Assembly: GCA_015179125.1 (NCBI GenBank)
Contig: WHVA01000331.1
Location: 1 to 64,000, forward strand
DNA from: Gautieria morchelliformis
Taxonomy: Eukaryota; Basidiomycota; Agaricomycetes; Gomphales; Gomphaceae
DNA: 64,000 nt
Direction: 5' to 3'
In this document: positions 34,573-45,618 of the stretch, piece after piece
Position numbering within the stretch: position 1 is the first letter of the stretch
How the letters are laid out: every line of letters begins with the position of its first letter
Program-made: the position numbers and the translations under genes
Notes under the pieces: model-generated
What the model saw: the letters and a program-made list of their open reading frames with translations, nothing else
What the model was told of the DNA's origin: nothing
The model's database searches: none

Positions 34573-35665
34573 ACACAGTCGACCCTACGCGCTGGGACCT
34601 TCTCCTCATCCAAGAACCATATGTATACCTGAGAACAAAACTCTCTCCAGCCACTCCGCATTGGTACATCCTGTACCCCACCCAAGACAATGACGACGAT
34701 AACCCCCCTCGTTCACTACTACTTGTCTCTGCACAACTGACTTCTAATTCCTTCTGACAGATTCAGATAAAATCACACCTGATAACCGCGCTGTCAATTA
34801 CCCACAACAACAACAACATCGACGTCTACAACATATACAACCCCCCAGATACCGACACCGCCCTCATCCACCTACACCAATGGCTTGCCACGAACCCAAC
34901 GCCCGCCGATACCGCTGCCATCTGGGCAGGCGACTTCAACAAGCACAACCCACTATGGGCTGGGCCAAACCAGGTGAGACGCTGTAGGCGCAGTAACACG
35001 GAACTTCTAATGCAACTGCTCGCGGACCAACATATGGAGCTACAGCTGCCTCCAGGCACCCCCATGTTCCAATCTGACAGTCACCGCACCTGGACGACTA
35101 TCGACCTTGTTTTCTGTGATGCCACCATCACCCATAGGCTCCTGTCATGCACCGCCTCCCACACCGACCGCATCCCCTCCGCCGACCACCTCCCACTACA
35201 CACCATCTTTGACCTCAAAGTTGGAAGGCGCAACACTGTCCCGGGCCGCAACTTCCGAGCTGTCGACTGGGAAGCTTTCAGGAAGAAGCTCCTGGAGGAG
35301 CTCGAGCAACAAGGCCTCCTTGGGGATGCGGCCCTAACGTCGACAAACCTCCTGGACCTCTATGTGACACAACTCACCTCTTCCATCCAATGCACCATCG
35401 CCGCGCTGATTCCCAAACACCGTATCTCTCCCTATACGAAGCGCTGGTGGAATCGAGACCTCACCTGGCTGCGACGCAACTATGCACTTAAGAGCAGGGA
35501 GGAGTTCCAAGCCCGTTTCACCGCGGGCTGGGATAACGCGAAACGTACCTCGAACAAGGCATGAAACACGTACATCTCAGCACTCAGGAAAGCCAAGGCC
35601 GAACACTGGAAGGGGTGGGTTGAAGAGGCGAGCGAGAGAGATGTATGGATTGCTGGGAAGTACGC

Positions 35666-36108
35666 TGTCAGGGTTCACGCGTTTCCTTCCACAAGTTTCT
35701 ATTTCCTTCCATGAGTTTCTGTCATCTTCCGTCAGTTTCCATAACCTTCCGTCACCTTCTGTCACATGTCACCTTCCATCACATGTCACTTTCCGTCACA
35801 TATCACATTCTGTCACATGTCACTTTCCGTCACATGTCACTTTCCGTCACTTTACGTAACCTTCTACAAGTTTCCATCTCCCCTATTATGTAAGCCTTGC
35901 CAGCGCTATAAGACTGTAGCCCGTGTGGTGGTGTTTCCTCACCTTGATCTCTGAGGATACCCACTACACAGGCAAGTCCCCATGTATCTATCGTTGGTAG
36001 AGTTATAAACTGAGGATACCCACTACACAGTTGGTCATTGTCCTAGTATCGGCTCTTATCTCCTTGAGTATCTTTGGTTGTGGCTTCGTCATTAGTGTTG
36101 CCCTCACA
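35666..36108 (+). repeat. 5' LTR of Gypsy B
   Basis: 443 bp. It contains several copies of a TCACATGTCAC-TTTCCG unit, a TATAAGAC box-like element about 200 bp from its end, and two copies of GAGGATACCCACTACACAG about 60 bp apart; the 3' LTR has only one. Confidence 0.9.
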
Positions 36109-36168
36109 GAAGATCAAGCTCATAGGACGACCCCACACACTTTTCTTAACCAGCCTTCATCTCAGCCT

Positions 36169-37275
36169 ATGGCAGACCAACTCCCAGACGCATACTGGGA
36201 TGCCCTGGGTGACCATGGGCCATTTCTTCGAGGCCTCCTTTCCAGCCAAGCATAGCAGTTGCAGCAACTTCAACTGCAGAATCAGGAACTGCACAATCAG
36301 ATTGCTAACATTCACGACCACTTAGCCAATGCTGCCACCAACGCTGCTGTTGCTGCTGCTCAAGCCTTTGCGCCCTCAGTACCTCACAGTGTCCCTCCAC
36401 CTACTCGCTCTATCAAAGCAGCAGAACCGGAGAAGTTCAATGGAGACCGTGCAGAGACTGAAGGGTTTATCAGGTCTATCAAGTTGTCCATCGCTGTCCA
36501 GCCAGCATCCTTCCCAGATGAACGCACAAAGATCCTATACGCTCTTTCCTTCATGACGGGAGGCTCTGCGGAGATATGGGCACACAACAAGACACAGGCT
36601 GTCATTGATGGCACCTCCTCTATATCCACTCTGGAGGGGTTTATTAAACGTGTGGAGGAGGCCTTTGGTGACCCAGATCGTGCCAGAACGGCTCGCACTA
36701 AGCTGCATGACCTTAAGATGGCGTCAGGAATGTCGGCAGATGAATACACGGCTCAATTTGAGATCCTGGCAGGCAGGACAGGCTTTAATGATGAGGCACT
36801 CGAGGATGCCTATGCTCGTGGCCTTCCAGCAGGTATCCTCGACAAGATCCACGCCCAGCCCTTTCTTCCATCCAACCTCAAAGCCTGGAAGGAAGCAGCC
36901 TGTCAGATTGACCGCAATCATCGCCGTCTGTTAGAGGTCAGGAAGGCACAGACACCTCATGTCCCTAATCGCCCTCCTCCTGCCCGACCACTCCACACTC
37001 CTGCTATGGCTCCTGTTGCCACAGCATCACCCAGTAATGCGACACCTATGGACATTGACTCATCCCGCCGCCGCACCGAAACACGAACCTGCTACAACTG
37101 TAAGAGACCTGGTCACATTTGACCAGACTGTCCTGAACCTCGCAAGCCACGAATCCGTGCAAACCTCACAGAGGCAGACATTGCAGCAATTGTCTCTAAA
37201 TCTGTAGCAGCGGCGATAGAGGAACGCAAAGAGAAGGTGGAAGCCCCTGTCCAAGAGGAAGGAAAGGGTTTTTAG
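36169..37275 (+). pseudogene. Gypsy B gag (capsid/nucleocapsid), two stops
   Basis: The start MADQLPDAYWDALGDHGPFL is followed by an in-frame TAG at 36253-36255, then a glutamine-rich coiled segment (QLQQLQLQNQELHNQIANIH). The retrotransposon capsid region includes KFNGDRAETEGFIRSIKL, FMTGGSAEIWAHNKTQA and MSADEYTAQFEILAGRTGF. A CCHC knuckle (CYNCKRPGHI then DC) contains a TGA at 37120-37122 in place of its residue after GHI. The frame ends at TAG 37273-37275, immediately after a GGGTTTT slippery sequence. Gag would form the particle that packages the element RNA; this copy cannot. Confidence 0.85.
37266..37272 (+). promoter_or_regulatory. candidate -1 frameshift site gag/pol
   Basis: The heptamer G GGT TTT (37266-37272, spaced in gag codons) fits the X XXY YYZ slippery pattern. 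The gag stop TAG follows at once. The -1 frame is pol, which reads GFLGQSAVKDM onward with no gap. The pattern suggests programmed frameshifting to make Gag-Pol; a random single-base change could also give it. Confidence 0.5.
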
Positions 37276-40200
37276 GCCAGTCAGCGGTGAAAGACATGCC
37301 CCGCTCGACGAATCGGTTTTCAGTTCTCGAAACATGTACAATAGGGATCACAGGCGATATGATGCATCCTTCTCCTATCCCTGATCGAACTGAAACCAAA
37401 CCAGCCATGCCGAAAACCCAACCCATCGCTCCAGTTGCTAATGCAAACCTTCCAGTCCCTCTATATGTCCGTACTGCTGACCTCCGCCGATGCACCAAAG
37501 TACCTCTCAAGGTCCACTCTGTTGACACAGGGCATCCACTTGCAATTGACTCCCTCCTTGACAGTGGTGCTACAGGGATGTTCATCGATGTGGAGTTTGT
37601 GAGGGAACACAGGCTTCGGACCCGTCCCCTACCCTGTGCCATCCCCGTCTACAATATTGATGGTACCCCAAATGAGGCTGGCTCAATCAAGGAAGAGGTT
37701 GACCTCATTTGCACCTTTGGGGATCATATGGAACGTGCCACATTCTCTGTCACGAGCCTTGGATGACTTGCCATCATTCTTGGTCACACATGGCTTGTTG
37801 AACACAACCCAGAAGTTGACTGGCGTACAGGAGATGTGAAGATGACACGCTGTCCCAAGTCATGTGGGGGCAGACCTGTTGTCAGAGGGCCCACAGTCGA
37901 AACTGTTACAGAAGAGAGTGTAGATCAAGAGGAGGTTCCCATACAGCACACCCGCTCCCTACTTGAGGAAGGAGACAGGACCTTTGTCATCTTTGTGAAT
38001 GAGAGTCCTGAAATGATTGGCGCAGGCCGGACTGTCTCCCAACAGCTTGCTGAACGGGCCAGCAAGTCTGCACCAGTCAGATCCTTCGAGGACCTTGTCC
38101 CTAAACCATACCAGGAGTTCAAGGATGTGTTTTCTAAGGAGTCATTTGACCAACTGCCTCCTCGAAAGCCCTGGGACCATGCAATTGAGCTCACTCCAGG
38201 TGCACAACCCTTCAGCACAAAGGTTTACCCAATGTCACCGGTTGAGCAAAGGGAACTGGATAACTTCCTTGAGGAGAACCTGAAGAGCCATCGTATCCGT
38301 CCCTCCAAGTCACCTATGGCATCTCCAGTCTTCTTTGTGAAGAAAAAGGACGGCAGTCTTAGATTTGTGCAAGACTACCGGAAGCTCAATGATATAACAA
38401 TCAAGAATGCCTATCCTTTGCCCCTTGTTCCAGACATCATGAATAAGATTGCTGCTGGAAGGGCTAAATACTTCACAAAGCTTGACATTCGCTGGGGATA
38501 TAATAATGTACGCATAAAAGAGGGAGATGAGTGGAAGGCAGCCTTTCGGACAAATAGGGGCCTGTATGAACCTCTAGTCATGTTCTTTGGACTCACGAAC
38601 AGCCCAGCAACCTTCCAGACGATGATGAATGACATCTTCAAGAGTCTCATCGATGAAGGGGTTGTGGTGGTGTTCATGGACGACATTCTCATCTTCACAG
38701 AGTCGCTTGAAGAACATCGTAGGATTGTACGACGTGTCCTTGAAATCCTCCAGGCCAACAACCTGTACCTCAAACCTGAAAATGCCTATTTGAGCAACTA
38801 GAGGTGGAGTATCTCGGCCTCATCCTCTCTCAAGGACAGGTTGCCATGGACCCAGTCAAGGTTGCAGGGGTGCGGGACTGGCCAATACCACGTAACGTCA
38901 CTGAAGTCAAATCATTCCTTGGTTTCATCAACTTCTACCGTAGATTTGTGGAAGACTTCTCACACATTGCAAAGCCCCTCAACCAGTTGACAAAACAGGA
39001 TGCCCAATGGTCTTGGGATCCAAATGGCCCAGAGCAAGCGTCCTTTAACAAGCTCAAACTCCTCATCACCTCAACACCGATCCTTGTCCTCCCTGATCAA
39101 GACAAACATTTCCGTCTTGAAACAGATGCCTCAGCCTATGCCACAGGAGCAGTACTGTCCCAGCTATGTGATGATGGCAAATGGCGGCCTGTGGGGTTTG
39201 TCTCCAAAAGCCTCAATGATGCTGAACGCAACTATGCCATCCATGACAAGGAGCTTCTTTCTGTGATTCGGGGATTAGAGGAATGGCGCCACATCTTAGA
39301 GGGAACGAAGCACAAGATTGAGATTCTCAATGACCATCAGAATCTCACCTACTTCCGCACTGCACAAAACCTGAACCGTCGTCAAGCACGCTGGTCACTC
39401 TACCTCTCTCGCTTTGATTTTGAGCTGATCCATCGTCCTGGTCATCATTCAGCCAAGCCTGATGCACTCTCACGACGGGTGGATCATAAGCGGGGGGAGG
39501 AAGACAACCAAAATCAAGTCTTACTTACCCCTGACTTGTTCCACATCAAGGCGAATCCCCCAGAGGCTGGTGCGCAGTTAGTCCCAGGTGAAGGTGATGC
39601 TTTCCTCAATCGAGTAAGGAACTGTGTAGACCGGGATGAAAAGGTTGTCAAGGCTCTCAAAGAACTGGGCTCCTCTGGCAATTTACGAGGAGAAGAGTGG
39701 TCTGAACAGGATGGGCTTGTCCTCTATCACAACAAAGTGTACGTGCCGCTTGATGCAAAACTACGACATGACATAGTGAAAGCGCACCATGACATGCCTC
39801 TCACCGGTCACCCTGGTCGTTGGAGAACCACTGAACTAGTTGCTCGGAGTTACTGGTGGCCTGGGATGGGACGTTACATTGCAAAATATGTGAAGGCCTG
39901 TGACCTGTGCAACTGGACAAAAACCTTCCCTGCTTCTCCCATTGGCAAGCTTCTACCAAACCGTATCCCAGACCGTAGATGGCAGGTTATGTCTGTTGAC
40001 TTGATTGTAGAACTGCCTACCAGTCATGGCTATGATGCTCTCCTTGTTGTTGTTGATCGCCTCTCAAAGCGTGCACATGTCATTCCCACCACTTCAGATG
40101 TAACTTCAGTGGGAGTTGCCCGACTCTTCCGTGATCATGTTTGGAAACTTCATGGGCTCCCTGAAGAAATCATCAGTGATCGAGGCACACAGTTCATCTC

Positions 40201-41186
40201 CCAGTTCATGCGTGAACTGAACAAACTTCTTGGTGTCAAAGTCGCTGCCTCTACTGCTTATCACCCCCAAACTGATGGACAGACTGAAAGGGTTAATCAG
40301 GAGATTGAGCAATACCTTCGACTATTCATCAACCAGCGTCAGGATGATTGGTTCGAATGGATATCCTTGGCCGAGTTTGCCTATAACAACCGAATCCATG
40401 CCTCAACCCAGACTACACCCTTCATGTTGGACAGTGGCCAACATCCAAGGCTGGGACTGGAACCAGTCCGGGAAACTCGACTCGAGGCCCTGGATGAGTT
40501 CACAACGCGGATGGAAGCGGCCACAAGAGAAGCTCGTTCAGCCCTGTCCAAGGCAGCAGAGGACATGGCATGCTTCTATGACGTGCACCATAAAGCAGCC
40601 CCAGTTTATAAGCTTGGTGACAAGGTCTGGCTCAATGCACAAAACATCACAACCACTCACCCAATGAAGAAGCTAGACCACAAGTGGCTAGGTCCCTACA
40701 CGGTTAATAAGGTGGTCTCACGAAATGCCTATGGTCTAAATCTTCCTGCATCCTTTGGTCGCACACATCCAGTGTTCTCTGTCGTCCTGCTTCGGCCATA
40801 TGAAGATGACCCAATTCTTGAACGTCATGCCCCTCCACCCCCCCCCCCCTGTCATACGGGATGGAGCCGAAGAATATGAAGTTGAAAGGATTCTAGACAG
40901 CAGGATGTTCCGTGGAAGGTTGGAGTATCTCGTGCGCTGGAAGGGCTATGGAGCTGCCGACGATCTCTGGCTACCAGCAAAAGATGTCTCTGGGGCAAAG
41001 CGACTCATTAAGGAATTTCACCAGCAGAACCCAGAGGCACCTCAGTGTATCTCAGCAGCCACATACATGTCCCTCCCTTTCCAGAGATTTCAGAACTTCA
41101 CAGAACCTTCCAGGCAAACTCTCTTCGACTGGACAGCAGGCAGGGCTTCTACTCATAATGTCAAGGGTCCAGGACCCCAAAGATAA
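37269..41186 (+). pseudogene. Gypsy B pol (PR, RT, RNase H, IN, chromodomain)
   Basis: The protease has the active-site block LLDSGATGMFID. A TGA at 37764-37766 follows LG just before LAIILGHTWL. Reverse transcriptase has the block RIRPSKSPMASPVFFVKKKD and the catalytic FMDDILIF. A one-base loss in an A run near 38780 shifts the frame (stop 38801). From 38804 reading resumes with RNase H (TDASAYATGAVLSQ, NRRQARWSLYLS). The integrase has an HHCC region (AHHDMPLTGHPGRWRTTEL to CDLCNWTK) and catalytic core pieces VDLIVELP, IISDRGTQF and TERVNQEIEQYLRLF. A second frameshift lies in a long C run near 40839-40851. The chromodomain EYEVERILDSRMFRGRLEYL, with KGYGAADDLWLPAKDV, completes the protein, stop 41186. 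Five lesions, counting gag, disable this copy. Confidence 0.85.
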
Positions 41187-41292
41187 GCGATATCGGCCTC
41201 CGCCTAACCAATTCATTCCGATAAGCTATATATCCCCTCTCCACCTGTGACCGCTCGCTTCCACTGCATCGACCCCACCACATCCATCAACC

Positions 41293-41889
41293 ATGTCCTC
41301 GCCCGCCATTGAGCTTGTTGCCCTCCCCAGCTTCACCCAAAACCTCTCCAACCTGCCAAACATGTCACGTGTCGATCCCACCCTCCTGCACTTCTCCGGC
41401 TTCTCGTCATCCAGAGCAGCCAGTGAAGCCAAGCTACAAAGGATGCTTGACTGCCGTGATCTCGACGTCGCATGGTCTTCAAAGTGGTCCGTCAGCTCTG
41501 AGGACCTCACACCAGCGAAGAGTCAGGCGCCCACTCACCCTGCACTCGCATTCCTCAGACCCCGACACAGACGAGAGAACACGTACTACATCGGCAACCC
41601 TGTCTTCCTCAACGATGGAACCCCCCCGTGTGGAACCCCCTACACTTTCGAAGGCTGGGTGGGGCGACGTTTCCGTAACATGGCAGGAGAGCGAATACGT
41701 CGAGCAAGGTTCCGAGGGCCGCACTTGCCCATGGACCCCAATCCCCCTGAGCTCATTATTGACCTGCGTTACCAGGAAGGGAAGGGTCAGGAGAGATGGT
41801 GGTCCCGCCTGTGGCATACTTGGAAACGATGTCTCGGTGGATGTTGGGGGCTAGGTGGCAGCTGTGCTTGTCGGGACGACAAGCATTGA
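41293..41889 (+). CDS. extra ORF of Gypsy B between pol and 3' LTR
   Basis: A 198-residue intact sense-strand frame, start MSSPAIELVALPSFTQNLSN, lies where env would sit in a retrovirus-like element. I do not recognise it. It is rich in Arg, Pro and Trp: FEGWVGRRFRNMAGERIRR occurs near residue 125, and a C-terminal tail has tryptophans and cysteines (WWSRLWHTWKRCLGG). I see no signal peptide or transmembrane helix, so it is not an obvious envelope protein. It stayed open while gag and pol collected five lesions. It ends in the purine tract before the 3' LTR. It may be a nucleic-acid-binding accessory protein; that is a guess from the basic composition. Confidence 0.5.
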   Translation: MSSPAIELVALPSFTQNLSNLPNMSRVDPTLLHFSGFSSSRAASEAKLQRMLDCRDLDVAWSSKWSVSSEDLTPAKSQAPTHPALAFLRPRHRRENTYYIGNPVFLNDGTPPCGTPYTFEGWVGRRFRNMAGERIRRARFRGPHLPMDPNPPELIIDLRYQEGKGQERWWSRLWHTWKRCLGGCWGLGGSCACRDDKH

Positions 41890-41900
41890 GAGGGGGGTGA
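41888..41900 (+). promoter_or_regulatory. polypurine tract of Gypsy B
   Basis: GAGAGGGGGGTGA directly precedes the 3' LTR, the position of the plus-strand primer in LTR retrotransposons. The equivalent tract in family A is GAGGGGGGGTGA before 15103. Confidence 0.7.
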
Positions 41901-42335
41901 TGTCAGGGTTCACGTGTTTCCTTCCACAAGTTTCTATTTCCTTCCATGAGTTTCTGTCATCTTCCGTCAGTTTCCATAACCTTCCGTCACCTTCTGTCAC
42001 ATGTCACCTTCCATCACATGTCACTTTCCGTCACATGTCACTTTCCATCACATGTCACTTTCCATCACATGTCACTTTCCGTCACATGTCACTTTCCGTC
42101 ACATGTCACTTTCCGTCACATGTCACTTTCCGTCACTTTACGTAACCTTCTACAAGTTTCCATCTCCCCTATTATGTAAGCCTTGCCAGCGCTATAAGAC
42201 TGTAGCCCGTGTGGTGGTGTTTCCTCACCTTGATCTCTGAGGATACCCACTACACAGTTGGTCATTGTCCTAGTATCGGCTCTTATCTCCTTGAGTATCT
42301 TTGGTTGTGGCTTCGTCATTAGTGTTGCCCTCACA
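41901..42335 (+). repeat. 3' LTR of Gypsy B
   Basis: 435 bp. It shares start and end with the 5' LTR, has more copies of the CACATGTCACTTTCC unit, and has a single GGATACCCACTACACAG block where the 5' LTR has two. The difference amounts to a 60-bp block plus repeat-number change. Confidence 0.9.
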
Positions 42336-45300
42336 TACGCTAAGAACCCCCTCTCCGACGGTGCGAGAACGCGCATACCCTCCCTAGTCAAAAGAGGAGC
42401 AGCTGGCCAGATCCTATCTGAGTCACACACAGACTCTGACAAGGCGGCCCTCTCCACCGAACTCTTCTTCCCCCCACGCCCAGACAATCTCCCAGATCTC
42501 CCAGAAGACACCTCCCCCGTCCCGCCGCCACTCAAGTTCGCCATGCCAGCACCACACCAAATACAACGCCGCATTGACCGCACGCAACCGTTCAAAGGCC
42601 CGGGCGAGGATGGCATTCCCAACGTTGTGCTAAAGGAATGCGCACACATCCTGACGCCGCTACTCCACAAATGCCTCCTCGCAATCATACAGCTTCGCTA
42701 CTTCCCGGAGCGCTGGCGTGCTTGGAAAACTATCGTCCTCCGCAAACCAGGCCACCCCGACTACACCGTTGCCAAGGCATACAGGCCAATAGCGCTATAC
42801 AACACAATGGGGAAGATCCTTTCTGGGGTAATGTCTGACATCACCGTATACCTAACCATCCGCCACAACCTCCTCCCGCCCCACCACTTTGGGGGCCTGC
42901 CCGGCAGAACCACCGTCGACTCCCTCCTCCACCTCACCCACCGGGTAAAATCGGCTTGGCGCAGACGCAAGGTAGTCACCGTTGTTTTTCTAGATATTGC
43001 AAGTGCCTTTCCGAACGCCGTCACGAACCGCCTCCTCAAGAACATGGCAAGGCTGGGATATCCTATGGAGCTGATCTCCTTCTTCACCGCTATGCTCACC
43101 GACAGGAGGACCACGCTAAGCTTTAATGACTTCTCCTCAGACCCTATTAATATTGACAATGGAATTGGACAGGGTGAAACGGCCTCAATGATCCTTTACC
43201 TTATCTACAGTCATGGATTAGTTGCCATCCCAACAGGCAGCGAAGAGGATGGCGGAGCTTATGTCGATGACAACTTCTTCGTTGCGATCAAGGACACATT
43301 CGACGAATGCGATGAGGTGCTCAACGACATGCTCGACAAACAGACAGCGTGGTCGGAGGCTCACAACTCACAAGCTGAGCTATCTAAATTCCAGTGTCTT
43401 AGGCTCACGAGGCGCAGAAACGTGATACGCACTGACTTTATTCATCGCCAGACCCGACAGGTTATCAAATGTGTCCCTGAGGCCCGTCTCCTCGGGGTAC
43501 AGATCGACCAGGAGCTGAGATGGCACCAGCATGTTCAGCAGGCGGTACAGAAGGCGCTGGGCCTCCTCCTTGCCATAAAACGTCTCACCCGGCCCTCCTT
43601 TGGTCTACCCGAACGGCACCTACGGCAACTCTATACGGCAATGGTGCTGCCCAAACTGGAATACACGTTACCTGTCTGGTACACCCCGCTGCACACTAAA
43701 GCAGGGGCCCACCGCCAGACAGGGTTGGTCGGTCACACCAGGATACTGGAGAAGGTGCAGAGAGTAGGATGCCTACTAATCACCAGGGCCTACAGGTCCA
43801 CAGCAACCGACGTCCTAGAACTCCATGCAATGATCCCGCCAGTCCGCCTCCGCCTCGACGATGCCTGTCACCGCGAAGCCCTGCGTCTGGCAACTCTGCC
43901 AGATACCCACCCACTCTTCAAGGCGGTCCAGCGTAGTGCGGCGCACCGGCCACGCACACATCCCTCACCATTACAGACCCTACTTTGGCACTTTAGGCTA
44001 AAACTGCACACCATAGAGACCATTAGCTTCGCCAGACACCCTCCCGGATGGCGCCCCCAATTCACGGCTGGAATAGGTAAAAGCAAGGCGATCACGGCGA
44101 GCAGGCTCAGGACAAGGATGGACGACATACGGATCTATTCGGACGGCTCAGGATACAAAGGTAACATCGCCGCAGCTGCAGTTGTGCCGCAGACTGGCGA
44201 GGCCTTACGGTTCAAGCTTGGCAAAAGCTCCCGTCACACCGTCTTTGAAGGGGAGCTCATTGGCATCCTCCTGGCACTGACGTTACTGGAAAAACACCCT
44301 CCAGTCAGGCCTGCGCTCATCTCTCTAGACAACCAGGCGGCGATCCAGGCACTACAAAACGACCGCCCGCAGCCCGGACATTATATCCTCGACGAAATAC
44401 ATGCCACCATCCGCAGGCTGAAGCGTAGGAGACGCCGGCTGTTAATCCATTTAGAATGGGTCCCAGGCCACATGGGAATAGCAGGTAACGAACTGGCTGA
44501 CCTTCAAGCGAAGAAAGCGGCCGAGGGCGACACCTCCGCCGCCGCCAACCTCCCACAGCTGCTGAGGAAGCGACCCCCAGCAAGCACTGCGGCCCTCAAG
44601 GCAGGTCGTAAGGCCACCATCATCAAGCGCTGGCGAAAATCCTGGACCGAGTCTCCACGCTTCCAGAAAATGTCCAGGGTCGACAAGACGATGCCCAGCC
44701 GCAAAGTCTATAGGACGCTCAGCTCCCTGCCCCGTCACGCCACCAGCATCATCGTACAGCTGCGCACGGGACACGTCTCCCTTAATCACTACCTCAAGAG
44801 GATTAAAGCGAGCGACTCCGCCCTATGCAAGCACTGCCGCCAGCCCGAGACAGTAGCACACTATCTCAAACACTGCCGCAGATTCACGCGCCAGCGTGAC
44901 CAGCTTAGACGCAAGGCAGGGAAGGCTGCCCACTCCATCCCCTGCCTGCTAGGAGACCCAAAGACGATACCCGCTACCCTATGCTTCATACAGGACTCCG
45001 GACGCTTCCTGCTCTACAACGACATCGCGCCCAAAGACTGAGCCCTAAGACCCTCTCACTCTATCACCTGACGCTACGTTAAGCTGACGCCATACCCACC
45101 ACAGCGCCCTATTGAGCTCCAAACTCGGCTCTCGTTTTCTGCCGAACTTTCACCATGAGGGATTGGCCCTCCAGTGCCCCCCCGGCCAATATTGTTACAC
45201 CCCAGTCCCACTGATATTCCCCTACCCCTCTGCTTCAAACGCCTGCTGCGCCCTTTTATTCCTAGATAGAGTGCCCGCAGGTCACATGTGCCGGAGATGC

Positions 45301-45549
45301 GGGGAGTTTTGACCGCTACTGGGGGACCAGTAGCGGGATCCCTCCGTGGCAAGAGACAAAGATCCGGGGATGCAATCCATCCTCCTAGAAAGCGCGATAG
45401 GTTTAGAACCGCGTCTCCAGCCCCGCCAGGGGTCAAGCACTGCGGGCGCACCCAGTTATCCTTCGTCTTCTAATATTCCATCTCCATTCTTTGTTTTTTT
45501 TTTAATTTACACTAGGGCAGCTACTCGATCCTGTAAATTAGTGCACCAT

Positions 45550-45605
45550 AAGCGCCCAGCGCTTCGAGCACTTTAATTGATACTCTCTCTCTCTCTCTCT
45601 CTCTC
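45550..45605 (+). promoter_or_regulatory. non-LTR 3' end hairpin and CT tail
   Basis: A perfect AAGCGC-CCA-GCGCTT hairpin (45550-45564) is followed 18 bp later by a (CT)n tail (45583-45605) that directly abuts the target duplication. The tail replaces the poly-A end usual for many LINEs. The hairpin may be the recognition structure for the element's own reverse transcriptase. Confidence 0.5.
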
Positions 45606-45618
45606 CCCGGGGCTTAAA

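Larger units (their letters stand above)
35666..42335 (+). mobile_element. Ty3/Gypsy chromovirus B, full-length
   Basis: Two LTRs in the same orientation (35666-36108 and 41901-42335) bound 5.8 kb of internal sequence with gag, pol and a further ORF. TACGC flanks the element on both sides (35661-35665 and 42336-42340), the 5-bp target duplication expected of integrase. Both LTRs begin TGTCAGGGTTCACG and end GTTGCCCTCACA. A purine tract precedes the 3' LTR. The pol C-terminus carries a chromodomain. The coding region has three in-frame stops and two frameshifts, so this copy is inactive. Confidence 0.93.
34488..45041 (+). pseudogene. non-LTR ORF2 (EN-RT-RNase H), split by Gypsy B
   Basis: The 5' piece (34488-35660) starts MSEHDQGKSLRIKQQNCKHS and is an apurinic-type endonuclease: LLLIQEPYVY (catalytic Glu), AGDFNKHNPLWAG and DRIPSADHLPLH. 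It has in-frame TGA codons at 34755-34757 and 35562-35564. The reading is cut at TACGC (35661-35665) and resumes after the duplicated TACGC at 42341. The 3' piece has reverse transcriptase motifs FKGPGEDGIPNVVLKE, VVFLDIASAFPNAVT and YVDDNFFVAI (YxDD), then RNase H (IYSDGSG, FEGELIGILLAL, SLDNQAAIQAL, WVPGHMGIAGNELADLQAK). It ends in a CCHC finger CKHCRQPETVAHYLKHC and stops at 45041. RT and RNase H have no lesions; the split and the stops disable it. Confidence 0.85.
32852..45605 (+). mobile_element. non-LTR retrotransposon with nested Gypsy B
   Basis: The 13-bp sequence CCCGGGGCTTAAA occurs at 32839-32851 and again at 45606-45618 and marks the target duplication. Between them are a 155-bp 5' leader, an ORF1 with zinc knuckles, an ORF2 with endonuclease, reverse transcriptase, RNase H and a terminal zinc finger, a 3' leader and a (CT)n tail at 45583-45605. 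Without the 6.67-kb Gypsy insertion the element is about 6.1 kb, a full-length size. The EN-RT-RNase H order fits fungal Tad1/I-group elements. It inserted first; Gypsy B later landed in its ORF2. Confidence 0.88.

Noticed and set aside
35645..35954. Short frames such as MSFCHLPSVSITFRHLL in the LTRs of Gypsy B
   Set aside because: They translate the CACATGTCACTTTCC repeat units of the LTR; the same frames recur at 41855-42240.
41990..42140. CRISPR-like array of CACATGTCAC units
   Set aside because: Units are contiguous without unique spacers, lie inside an LTR, and the genome is fungal.
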